Assembly (NCBI RefSeq): GCF_019703515.2
Contig: NC_059347.1
Coordinates: 22,194,501-22,258,500 of the forward strand
Direction of reading: 5' to 3'
Length of the DNA stretch: 64,000 bases
Origin: Myxocyprinus asiaticus
Taxonomy: Eukaryota; Chordata; Actinopteri; Cypriniformes; Catostomidae
The notes under the pieces were generated by a model that saw only the letters and a list, made by a program, of their open reading frames with translations, did not search any database and had not been told where the DNA came from. The position numbers were made by a program, and so were the translations under genes. Below are positions 12,901 to 24,900 of this stretch, piece by piece; within the stretch, counting starts at the first letter, position 1, and each line of letters starts with the position of its first letter.

Positions 12901-15900
12901 CGGTATAGACGCGCTGTCACACAGCTGGCCTCCGGGATTACGCAAATAAGCATTTCCCCCAGTGAGCCTACTTACAGGGTCTGTGCAAGGTCAGGGAGGA
13001 CGAGGAGCAGGTCATCCTAGTAGCATCCTACTGGCCCAACCAGACATGGTTCTCGGACCTCGCGCTCCTCGCGACAGACCCCCCCCCCCCCCGGCGAATT
13101 CCCCTGAGGAAGAACCTCCTTTCTCAGGGATGGGGCACCATCTGGTACCCGCATCCTGACCTCTGGAATCTCCACGTCTGGCCCTTGGATGGGACATGGA
13201 AGATCTAAGTGCCCACCCGTAGTGGTAGACACGATCACTCAGGTTAGGGCTCCCTCTACGAGGCGCCTGTATGCCTTGAAGTGACGTCTGTTCGCTAAAT
13301 GGTGTTCTTCCCGACGAGAAGACCCCCAGAGATGCGCAGTTGGATCGGTGCTTTCCTTCCTGCAGGAGAGGCTGGAGGGGCAGCTGTCCCCCTCCACCTC
13401 GAAGGTGTATGTAGCCGCCATTTCGGCACATCACGATGCAGTGGATGGTAAGTATTTGGGGAATAAATTTTCTTTAGCTTGGTATTATTTGAAATTTCAC
13501 AACATAGTCCCACTGTCCACATATGAGGACATACATTTTTAGGAAAACTACTATATTTGCTCTTCAAATTATTATAATTTTTTTTTACATGTTTATTAGT
13601 GGTTTGTATCTAATAGTTACAAATCAAAAAGGGAAATGGAAAATGCACAGAGCTTTCATGCTCAGGTCTCAGGAGGTTTAATGTTTTTCTTTTTCTTTTA
13701 ATGACTAGAGAAAGCGCTCTGTCATGTTGTTTAATTTCAAACATGCCTGTATTCTAATTCTGAGCTAGGAGCTGCCTGACTGCCAGTATAGCGGAGGGCC
13801 ATAATGGAGAGCATGATGGGTGTTTTGCCAAATAGCTTAACAAGTCCTCTGATATGCATTAAGGAGGCACACAGTGTTAGCACATTAGCACTTCATTTCT
13901 GGGTTTTATGAGGAGACATGCTGGTCAGTCATATAGCCTATGAAAGAAACAACACATTTGTTTGGGTGTTAAAGGAATGTTCCGGATTCAATACAAGTTA
14001 AGCTCTATTGACAGCATCTGTGGCCAGCTGTCCACAGAAAGTCATTTTTACTCGTCCCTCAGATTGTAAAAACTGTGCTTAAATGCTTACAATGAACTTC
14101 TGGTATGCAAACTCAAGACATCAAGACGCATCATGTCAGGCTTAATGTTAAAACACCAACTTGTTCAACAAGTCAGAATATGCGGAAATGCGAATGAGAT
14201 TTGAAAGCTTTGGTGGAGGGCAAGATTTTCAGTTAATAATTAGTCCACAATTATAATTTATAATTTAATTAATTAATTATAATTTAATTTATTTATCACA
14301 CATTTGCACATATACAGTGAAATTCTTTTTTTCACATATCCCAGCTAAGCTGGGGTCAGAGTGCAGGGTCAGCCATGATACAACACCCCTGGAGCAGATA
14401 GGGTCAAGGGCCTTGCTCAAGGGCCCAACAGTGGCATCTTGGCAGTGCTGGGGCTTGAATCCCCAACCTTCTGATCAGTAACCCAGAGCCTTAACCGCTG
14501 AGCCACCACTGCCCCAGTAGGCATATGGACTACTTTTAAGCCTCTTTTATGGCTTCTTTATTAACTTTTTGGAACTTGAAATTCCCTGGTCACTGTATGC
14601 TTACTGTATGGAAAAAAGCAACTTGGACAATCTTCAAAGTTTCTCCTTGTGTGTTCCACGGAAGAAAGAAATTAATATGGATTTCAAATGATTTAAAGGA
14701 ATAGTTCACCCAAAAATGAAAATTCTCTCATCATTTACTCAAATGAAGATTTTTAGAAGAATTTCTCAGCTCTTTTGGTCCATACAACGCAAGTGTATGC
14801 CAAACACCTATCATATCACTTCTGAAGATAATGATTTAACCATTGGAGTCTGGATTACTTTTATGATGACTTTATGAGATTTTGGAGCGTCAAAATTTTG
14901 GCACCCATTCACTTGTATGAACTTACAGAAATGAAATATTCTTTTAAATCTCATAATTTGTGTTCTGCAGAAGAAAGTCATACACATCTGGGATGGCATG
15001 ACAGTGAGTAAATGAGTAAAATAATTTACATTTTTGCATGAACTATCCCTTTAAGTGTGAGTAAAAGATGACAGATTTTCCTTTTTGGCTGAACTATCCC
15101 TTTAATAGGTTTTAAAGGACAATTTTAAGGACACTCCTTAAAATTGTGTTATTATGATGAGGTGGTTTTCAATGTAATTTGTGAGCACCTACAAAAATTC
15201 TATATTCACTTTACCAACCAAATCTGGCACCTGATGAATTTATGCTTTAAAATGCAAAGCTAGCTAATGAAGAATGCCGCCATGAAAATCCATGTTGGCT
15301 AAGTTGATGGCTAAAACTTAAGATGGCTAAGTTTTCACCTACTTCTACATCACACCATATGTTTCTCTCACTTTTTCTAGAGAGAGGAAATCTATGTTTT
15401 TTTTTCTGCTCACCTCTCCTGATGCTGCGCCGCAGTTTGCCACAGAGGGCATCAATTCGAGGCACCTCAGCATTCTCATCCAGAGCTCCAGGGCTCTGCT
15501 CAGGGGAGGACGGGCTCTGTCCATGGCTGAGGTCCAACGGGGGCTTGTTGTTGGAGGGAGGGGGTGAGATGGTGGGGTTGGTGGAGGTTGGACTGCTGGC
15601 TGCAGATGATGAGGTAGTGGACAGATCCAGGATGCCTACTTTAGATCCAACAGGAGAATTGAGTGAGAGTTTTCTGGTGCGAACTGGAGAAGAGGTACGA
15701 GAGGGGATGGAGAGAGGTGGAGGAGAGGAGAACTTGCGGCACAGTCTGGGGGATTTATCGTTCACGTGGTCCCCGCTGCGGTTGTTCTGGTTGGTGGCGA
15801 AGAAGAGTTCCAGGGACCTGAGATATAAGAACAACAGACGGCTTAAACAAAAAAGCAACACTGGAACATGTCTTGCGCTCTGTCCTCCATAGTTGCATGC

Positions 15901-18900
15901 ACCTAATAAACTCAACATTTTTGTTTGTTGGATGCATTCTATGCATGGAAACAGAGGGGAAAATTACTTTGCTGTGGCATGGAGTGGTATGCCTTATCTG
16001 CAGGTTTCGAACTTGAGCAAAACAGTAATATTTAAGTTTTTTAAAATATTTAATATTTAATCACACAAGTGATTGCGAGTGAGATATTGCTTTTATACAA
16101 CAGTTCTATAAACCAGAAGTTAATATTGAGCAGCGTAAGTTTCAGACAAAATATGGTCAGGTAATTATTTCTCTGCCAATAAAAACAGTTCCAGAAAGCC
16201 AAAGCAGGATCAGGCTCAGTTGCAAGAAACCCTTTAAGTTAAGAAAACCTTTAGTTCAGTCATGACAACTCTCAGAATACATTTAAGGTGTTTTGATGGA
16301 TATGACAAATTGGTAGGTTTGGTCTAGGCGGACTAGATATGCTTAGATATGCTGAGTTGAAAATGTAAGACCTACTGCTGCTGCTGATGAACAACAAGAC
16401 AGACATAAGAAATGCTGTACAATTAGAAATAAAACAATTCCTTTGAAGCAGATTGTGGCAAAGATTCGTGTTTAGAGCAGATAAAGGTGGAAGCGGGAGC
16501 CAGTTTCCACAGTCCATGTGAGTCACATTTATTACAAACAAAACAGAAATCGCTTTTCAGCATAAACAAAACCAATATACTGCTTTTCAGCATAAACACA
16601 CAGGATCTTGCTTTCCAGTGTAAACACTCTCTATGAAACAGACACGCAGACTCTGGTGTGTGCCACTCTCCCTCTTTCGGTGGACTGGGCCGTCTTATCT
16701 CCCCCAACTCTCATTGTGCACATAGAAAATGTAATTAGTAACAATTAATCTCAGGTGGAGGTCCTTACTGCTTTCTCTCTCCCCAGACGGGCCCTCGACC
16801 ACACCCTCACCTCCACATACCCCCAGGCTGGGGGAACCATCCGGACTGCCTACCCCCCCTTTTCTGAAGAGGAAGTCCGCGACAGCCATCTGTGCCCCCG
16901 GTCTGTGGACCACCTCGAACTTAAATGGCTGGAGCGCCAGATACCAACGGGTGATCCGGGCGCTGGCATCCTTCATGCGGTGGAGCCATTGGAGCATGGC
17001 ATGGTCCGAACAGAGGGTGAATAATCGTCCCAACAAATAGTAGTGGAGAGTGAGGACCGCCCACTTCATGGCCAAACACAGAGTGGTGGTGGCGTAGTGG
17101 ACTAAAGCACTGAACTGGTAAGCAGAAGGTTGTTGGTTCAATCCCCACAGCCACCACCATTGTGTCCTTGAGCAAGGCACTTAACTCCAGGTTGCTCCAG
17201 GGGGATTGTCCCTGTAATAAGCTTTGGATAAAAGCGTCTGCCAAATGCATAAATGTAAACACTCCTTCTCTATTGTGCCATACTTCGTCTCTCTCATAGA
17301 GAGCTTTTGACTAATGTACAGCACCGGGCACTCCTCCCCCAAATGGAAGGGTCACAAATTGGTGCAATCCAAACGGTGTGGAGAAGGTTGTTTTCTCACA
17401 GGACATCGGCATTAAGGGTATCTGCCAATAACCCTTTGTTAAGTCCAGTGTTGAGTAAAAGCGAGCCGTGCCCAACCAATCGAGCAGTTCATCAATACAA
17501 GGCATTTGATACGCTGCAAATTTCGACACTGCGTTGACTTTTCTATAATCCACACAGAACCATACCGAGCCATCACTCTTAGGTACCAGAACCACCGGGC
17601 TGGCCCAATCACTGTGGGATTCTTCTATTACCCCCATATCGAGCATGGACTTTAATTCTTCCCGTACTACCTGTTTTTTGTGTTCGGGTAAGTGGTAGGG
17701 CCGGCTACGTACCACTACCCCAGGGGTTGTCTCGATGTGGTGTTCTATGAGGTTAGTGTAGCCGGGGAGAGGCGAGAACACGGCAGAGAAACTTTTTTGC
17801 AATCTGGCAACCTCCATACATTGTGATGGCGAGAGGTGGTCTCCATACAGGACCAGAATGAATTGACTGGCTTTTAGACTCACCTCCGGACCGAGCTCCT
17901 CCCTCTCCGGAACTACCATCGCCAAGGATACGGGAACCGCCTCTCTCCATGGTTTTATTAGGTTAAGGTGGTAAATTTGACGAGCCCCACCCCTATCCAT
18001 AAGCACTACCTCATAGTCGACTTCCCCAACTCACCGTGTGACCTCAAAGGGCCCTTGCCACTTAGCGAATAATTTGAAGCTCGATGTGGGCAGCAATACA
18101 AGTACTTTATCTCCCTGTGCAAACTCCCGTAGCTGAGCTCCCCTTGCTCTGGCCTTCTTGCGCCTGTAGCAAATTCTCCTGTGATAGATGCCCCAGTGTG
18201 TGGTTTTGCTCTCAGGTCAAGAACGTATTGAATTTCATTTTTGCTTTGTGAAGGTCCCTCCTCCCAATTTTCCTTCATGACGTCTAACATGCCACGGGGC
18301 TTACGCCCATATAACAACTAAAATGGGGAAAACCCCATGGAGGCTTGCGGGACCTCTCGTACTGCAAATAACAGGGGTTTGAGCCACCTATCCCAATTCT
18401 GAGCATCTTCGTGCACGAACTTACAAATACATTTTTTTAAGGTTTTATTAAATCGTTCGACCAAGCCGTCCGGTTGTTGATGGTACACACTTGTCTGAAT
18501 CGATTTAATACCTAATAATTCGCACAGCTCGTGTAGTGTACGTTACATGAAAGTAGTGATCAGTGAGGATTTCTTTCGGAATCCCCAATCGGGAGATTAT
18601 TCTGAAGAATGCCTCCGCAACACTACGTGCTAAGATGTTGTGAGGAGGCACTGCTTCCGGGTATCACATTGTGTAGTCCACCAGAACAACACAAAGTGAT
18701 GCCAGTGTGCTGACCGTTCTAATGGCCCGACGAGGTCCATGCCAACTCTGTCAAAGGGAACCTCGATCAACGGAAGAGGGCACAATGGCGCCTTTGGAGT
18801 GGCCGGCGGATTCACCAACTGGCATTCGCGGCATGTCGCACACCACCGGCTAACATCCACGTGAATGCCCAGCAATAGAAACGGGCCATGAGACGGCTTA

Positions 18901-21900
18901 GTGTTTTCCCCTGTCCCAAGTGACCTGCCATCAGACTATGATGAGCCACCTGGAACAACTGGGTTGTATCTTCTTTTGTCAGAGCGTCTTGCGTCACTCA
19001 ATACAACCGATCGTTTATAATTGAGAAATATGGATATGTGAGTGCAATGCGCGGCTGAAGGTGCTGACCATCAATTTTCACTATGTCAAACGCGTGCTTA
19101 AGAGTATCGTCTTGCATCTTCTCCAGAGGAAAATCCCCATCGGGAATTCCCCTAAAGGCTGTGGAAGCCGAGGCTTCCCCCTCCCTTACATCATCCTGAT
19201 GCGGAGCTGACATAGACAGCCCCGGCTCTGCCTCCCCTGTCAGTGCATTGCACACCCCACACCATACCACTGTATTACAGGACCCATCCACACACAACCT
19301 TTTTAACAATTCGGGAAAAGCCAGCCAATTAGTACCCAAAATTAGTGGATGGGTAAGGCGGGAACTAACCAAAGCCTCAATGTTATGCTTTTGACCCTGA
19401 AATAGAATAGTGACTGTCACTGCAGAATAATCGTAACTATCCCCATGCACACACCTCACCGTCACCTGGTTATTTCTATTCAATGCCCCATTTTGAATCA
19501 AGCATTGATGAATAGAGGTTTGGTTACAACCTGAATCCACCAAGGCTTGTTATGTACCCCCTCTAATACTCGCAGGTATTTGGTATGTCCCAGCTCGATC
19601 GGGGGTGGCCTGTGGAGTGTTGGGGACCCGGATCAACGTCCCCAACTCCATCACCTGGCACTGTTCGTGGACGTGACCTGACTCCCCGCAACTCCAACCC
19701 ACTCCAACCCCCGCAACTCCAACCCACTCTGCCGATCCTTTCGGAAGTTGGGAGATGTATTACTCCAGCACCACGAGATCGATGACATGCCCGACGTCAC
19801 TGGGTTCCTCAGCCAGCACCCACCGCCGGCAGGCGTCACGGAACTGTTGAGCGAAGGCAAACGGGTGGCCGACTTCACTCAGTGTGAGGGATTGGAACCG
19901 CTGGCGATGCGCCTCTGGACTGCAGCCGACCCGCTGCAGGGTGTCTTTCTTCAGCTCAGGGTACCTCTGGAGGTTGTCGACCGGGAGCTGTTGGCCCGTG
20001 AGTTGGGCCTTCCCGGTCAGCAGCGGTAAGAGGTGGACTGCCCATTGCGCCCGCGGCCATTCCAGAGATTGGGCCGTGCGCTCGAAGAGCTCCAGAAAGG
20101 CCTCCGGATCGTCTTGTGCCCCGATCTTAGCGAGCAACACATGGGGGTTTGCTGCTGCCGGGGTCACGGCGTGCGCCCCCTCCTAAGACACCAAGCTCCG
20201 CAACACCCGTCGGTCCTCCTCTTGGCCTCAAAGGCGCACCTCGAAGACCTGTTGCTGCTCCGCCCACAGATCCATGAGGGTCTGGTGTTGAACCTGGTGG
20301 ATGCTGGCAAGGGATCGGAAACACTTCCTCCAGTGGTGAAGATGACTCCATGGCAGCATACTCTTCCTCCTTTTCCCGGGTTTCAGCACCAGTGTGGCAA
20401 AGGTTTGTGTGTGGAGCAGATAAAGGAGGAAGCGGGAGCCGGTTTCCACAGTCCACATGAGTCACATTTATTACAAACAAAACAGAAATCGCTTTTCAGC
20501 ATTAACGAAACCAATATACTGCTTTTCAGCATAAACACACAGGATCTTGCTTTCCAGCATAAACACTCTCTATGAAACAGACATGCAGTCTCTGGTGTGT
20601 GCCACTCTCCCTCTTTCGGTGGACTGGGCCATCTTTTATCTCCCCCGACTCTCACTGTGCACATAGAAACAGTAATTAGTAACAATTCATCTCAGGTGGA
20701 TGTCCTTACCGCTTTCTCTCTCCCCAGATGGGCGCTCGACCACACCCTCACCTCCACACAGATCTAGACACTGTGCTGCTGGGGAGGAAGAGGTTTTCAG
20801 AGTAAAAATATGCTGCAGTGAAACCGGCTTACCTGCAAACAACTGAGGCAATTTAAATGTTAAACAAAGAGAGAGAACACAAGTTTATGGGCTAACACAA
20901 TACATTTTAAAGGACTTATTAGCTGCACCATGCAAGCTGATTGGTTTAACAGACTACATGTCAAAGGACCTATCAGCTTGGGCCATGTAGTGTTTCATGA
21001 CTGAACTATATAAGCTATTGTCACTTAACTTAAGGGGTCTCTTGCAACCAGCTGCAGCCCTTGAGTGTCACCAAGCAACGCACAGGCTGTTTGGAGTGCC
21101 GCAAACAGACAAGCCAAGTGATACAAACAGTGAAATATTCCATTATGACTATTCCATATACAGATTATGTTATTCTGTAAGAAAAATTATCACTCTTGGA
21201 ACTGCGCTTGTATAATCAAATTAGTGGACTGGAACTAACTGTTGTATAAAAATAAACATCGTAAAATGTGGACTCTGCAATGGATGATGGTAAAAGAAAA
21301 TGAGTGCAAAGGCAGAAATTTTGAGAATCCGGGACTTGATAAAATCACCTCTTTGTCACTCACAAAATAGAAAGCGGAGCAAGAAACAAAGTGGAAAATG
21401 AGAGGATCAGAAGCAGAGAAATGGACAGACAGGGAAGTGAATGACTAACAGAGAGAGATGTGTGTGTTACTTTGACTGATCCAATGCTATCTTCCTGATC
21501 TTCAGGCTGTAGTCTGGGCAGATGGATGTAATGGACAAGCGGTCAAATGAGTGATACTGGACCCTGTGTGACAGCAAAGCACAGCGTGGGGGAATGAGGA
21601 ATACCACAAAACATTAAACGTCACATCACTCACAATGACATCATCTGGCAGTCAACATCCTCACACATGGTGCACAAGCGGTATTGTGTTTGCCTGTTCT
21701 TATTTGGGTGTATGAGGATATCAAAAATTCTAAGACTTTTGGGAGAAATTTCTGCACATTTTGAGGCTATCGATGCTGAGCAATTTGAGGCTTTATGAGT
21801 TCCTTTTTAGCCCTGTTTACAAAGATTTAACCAATGCACTGACAAAACAACTGCTTTTGGAAAAGAATACATTTTCCAGTTGAAATGTAACTGGAGCACA

Positions 21901-24900
21901 AAGGCCAGTAGAGGCTGAATGCCACCACTCTCTTATGCTGACTTTCAAAAGAGTTTTTCATTATGGTGTCTTTCACACATTTCAATATTCAAACATAGTG
22001 AATACAGATCAACGTACAATATGGATGCAAATGTATTACTTCAAATCTTATCAATTTTAATCACGAATATAAATATATTTAATCTAGAAAAATATTTAAA
22101 TATATACTGTATATTTAAAATACTGTATACTGTATTTATATATAAACCAGACATGGAGGCATCCTCGTGAAAAAGCAGATGTTTTCGATTCAGGCTCAGT
22201 ATCGTCAACCACCTCACGATGAAATACGTATTGTGATTTATGTCACGATTCCATGTATTGCGATGCATCACAACATCATAATTGGATCGCTATTGAAACT
22301 GTGCCAAACGTGTGAGAGAGACCCAGCATGTTTCCTTAATAAAAAAAAAAAAAAAAAAAAAATTCAATATGCAGTTCTAGATTCAGTCTCTTTTGAAAAG
22401 ACACTTAAGTAAAAGCACACCTTCAATTTTGAGATGTAAGTTTTGGCATAAATATACAGTATACAGAAGAAGAATATAATGGCACAACTTAAAATGCAAG
22501 CTTATTTATTAACTCATGTTTTGGCTCACCAGCCTTTTTCAAGGGACAATTTTTTTGTTTCAATCTCTCTCGTGCCTTATAGAAGTGGCTCTGACCACAC
22601 TGAGAAACACAGTCTCAGAGTTTGCAGAGTTTTAGACCTGCTTCTTCATGATTGAACTGTTGGAAATGATATGACACAAATAGATGAATAAAAATACTGA
22701 TATATGGACCTAAATTCTGAATACATTTTTGTGAGAAAAAGTATTGTAATGTATGGATATACTGTATGAATTTATTGGCACAGAGGAACATGGCGGCCGC
22801 CATAAGGGAGTGGCACGCCTTATGCAAAATAAAATAGCTTCTTCTAGGCTACCATTATCTCTAATGTCCATAATTTTAATAATCTATTTCAAAAGTATTA
22901 TTTACACTGTTAAAAACGTATTTATGGTGGAAAAAGTTACTTAAGTGCACCTGTAAGACATACATGCCATGTACTGTACCTGTAGCAACAATGACAACGT
23001 TTTTTAATGTAAAAATTTGCAGCACACTGTGTCTATCTTTGACTAGGAAGCGTGATTTTTAACGATTTTGAAAGCTTCATTACCTGACTGGAATGGAAGT
23101 AAAAGGCTTCTTGTAGATGTCAGCCAGTTTCTCCATGACCACAGTGGCAGTGGTGAAGATCCTGTAGGTGTGCAGGAAGGTGTTGAGGAAGTCTATGGAG
23201 AGGAAGCGCAGGTCGGTCAGCCTCTCAAGCAATCTCTCCACGCTGGCGTAGCGGATCTGAGGAACCTTGCAGGAGTTGAGCGTCTTGCTGAAGCAAATGT
23301 CAACATCATCTTTATGGAGACGTGCATCGGATCTAATGAGGAGCACAACCAAAGCAGCTTTACGGTCTATAACCTATGCTGTAAATATATGCTTATGGTA
23401 AGTGGAGATATGATGAAGTACTAGTGGAGGTGCACTGATATCATTTTTCAGCAGCTGATACTGATGATAATGATGAAACGATACAATATAATCTTAGATA
23501 ATATTATAGCTCAGTAACAACATGGCTTAGTTTTTTGCAAAGATCTTTATATCTACTCTATTGCCAGCAGTCTCTGTTTCTCAATCACATTGAAACTTGC
23601 ACTGAAATGCCACATGCTATCTGTGCTGGTACATGGTGCAAGCATATTTTCCAACAGAGAGGGAAATTAGTCCCGGTTGCTTGCTTATACTGTAGTGCTC
23701 TCTCTGTCTCTGTGATATTAAGCTCGGACAGATGCGTCTGCACATGTGCACATTACTAGAGCAAGCGCTCAGGGCTTGAGCACATGTTGACTGCTCTCTA
23801 AAAGCATGCCGCTGGTAAGATGCTGTTCTGGGCTAGCTGACGCTTGCTTTGTTTCAATTAGCAATTTCTGAAACAAAAGGGCATAGCTAATCAATAATTA
23901 AAAAAAAGATATATATGGTTATAACAAAATCCATCAAACCTTTGGTCAATTGAAACCTTTGGTCATTTTTAGTTATTTGTACCCTTACTAGGGGATACAT
24001 TTCCATAGAACATTATATGCCCAAAATGAGTATCAGCACCTACAGTGCATATGTAATTACAAAGATACTTGACAATGGCACATGAAAGGTGACAATGAAG
24101 ATAGTTCTATCACACAAAACATGCATTACATTAGTCTGTTTACTAAATTAATTAGGGTGTCTCATTCCACTTCTTAGTTCTCTGTGTCGTGAATCAGTAC
24201 ATAGTGAACACAAAATAATTATTTAGTATTAGTATACATTTAGTATTTTTGTACTTCTTTTCCAGTAAAAATATTTAAGCGTCCTTAAAACAGGATATAT
24301 TTACTTGACAAGCAAACTGGCATTTAACTAAATTTACTGAGGATTATGCTTTAAAAAAAATCTAATTAACCAATGGGGTGAGAAAGAAAAAACACGATTA
24401 AAAAGGAAAGCAAGTTTATTTTTCTCACCCATTGGCAGATTTGTTTTCTTGTTTTAAGCATAAAGTTCAGTAAATTTTGTCCGATTTCTCTAAAAACAAG
24501 ACTAAATATCTGATGCCATTTTGCTTGTCAAGTAAATATATCTTGTTTTAAGAATGTTTAGATATTTTTACTGGAAAACAAGACAAAAATACTGAGAAAG
24601 AGAATGTTTTTTTGCAGTGCAAATAATTTGGGCACTAGCAAGGGCCTTGTTGTATTAAACATTAGGGACACTTGATGACCCAATTATGTCACGATTATGA
24701 GGTTGCATAATTGCATAGAGCATGGCTGATATTGAAGACTGCAGACTCTTTCACATTTTCTGCACAATGTTGGGAAAAATCTGCAATTTCACAGAATGTA
24801 TTGGATTATGCTTAAATGTATTAACAAAGAGTACTACACTCTTACAGATAGCTGAAAGCACGATCAAATAAGCCAAATATTTTCAGAAATAAACTTGAAA

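Larger units (their letters stand above)
13471..15413. other. intronic sequence with repeat debris between DIRS copy 2 and exon 15
   Basis: About 13970-14150 is a dispersed repeat starting aaaggaatgttccggattca. At 14163-14225 lies a segment similar to 10170-10220. Then come the SINE and fold-back element listed separately. 15055-15110 is the tail of another fold-back copy (gaactatccctttaa). No exon other than exon 15 was recognised. Confidence 0.6.
16454..20758 (-). mobile_element. Gmr1-like Ty3/Gypsy LTR retrotransposon (defective)
   Basis: This 4.3 kb minus-strand element has two LTRs, 5-bp CAGAT duplications and a tRNA-Phe-type primer site. The domain order 5' to 3' is Gag, protease, integrase, RT, RNase H. 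Integrase ahead of RT is the Gmr1 group arrangement, known from cod and other deuterostomes, and unlike ordinary Gypsy. The integrase tail ([18 protein letters not shown]) runs in frame into RT. A deletion near 17336-17341 removes the second half of RT including YxDD, and a SINE interrupts RNase H. It sits in the rasgrf2 intron between exons 14 and 15, in the sense direction. Confidence 0.93.

Noticed and set aside
15323..15892. 189-codon open frame on the plus strand
   Set aside because: Antisense shadow of the GC-rich rasgrf2 exon 15; the minus strand encodes conserved RasGRF2 text with proper splice sites.
17080..17256. Possible functional tRNA gene (box A and box B words)
   Set aside because: The sequence continues into a known SINE-type core and tail, and no cloverleaf acceptor end is evident.
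20790..20845. Possible extra rasgrf2 exon between exons 14 and 15 (pyrimidine tract, AG and a gtaagc-like donor on the minus strand)
   Set aside because: Exons 14 and 15 already join in phase and match the known protein continuously; the candidate adds no conserved residues.
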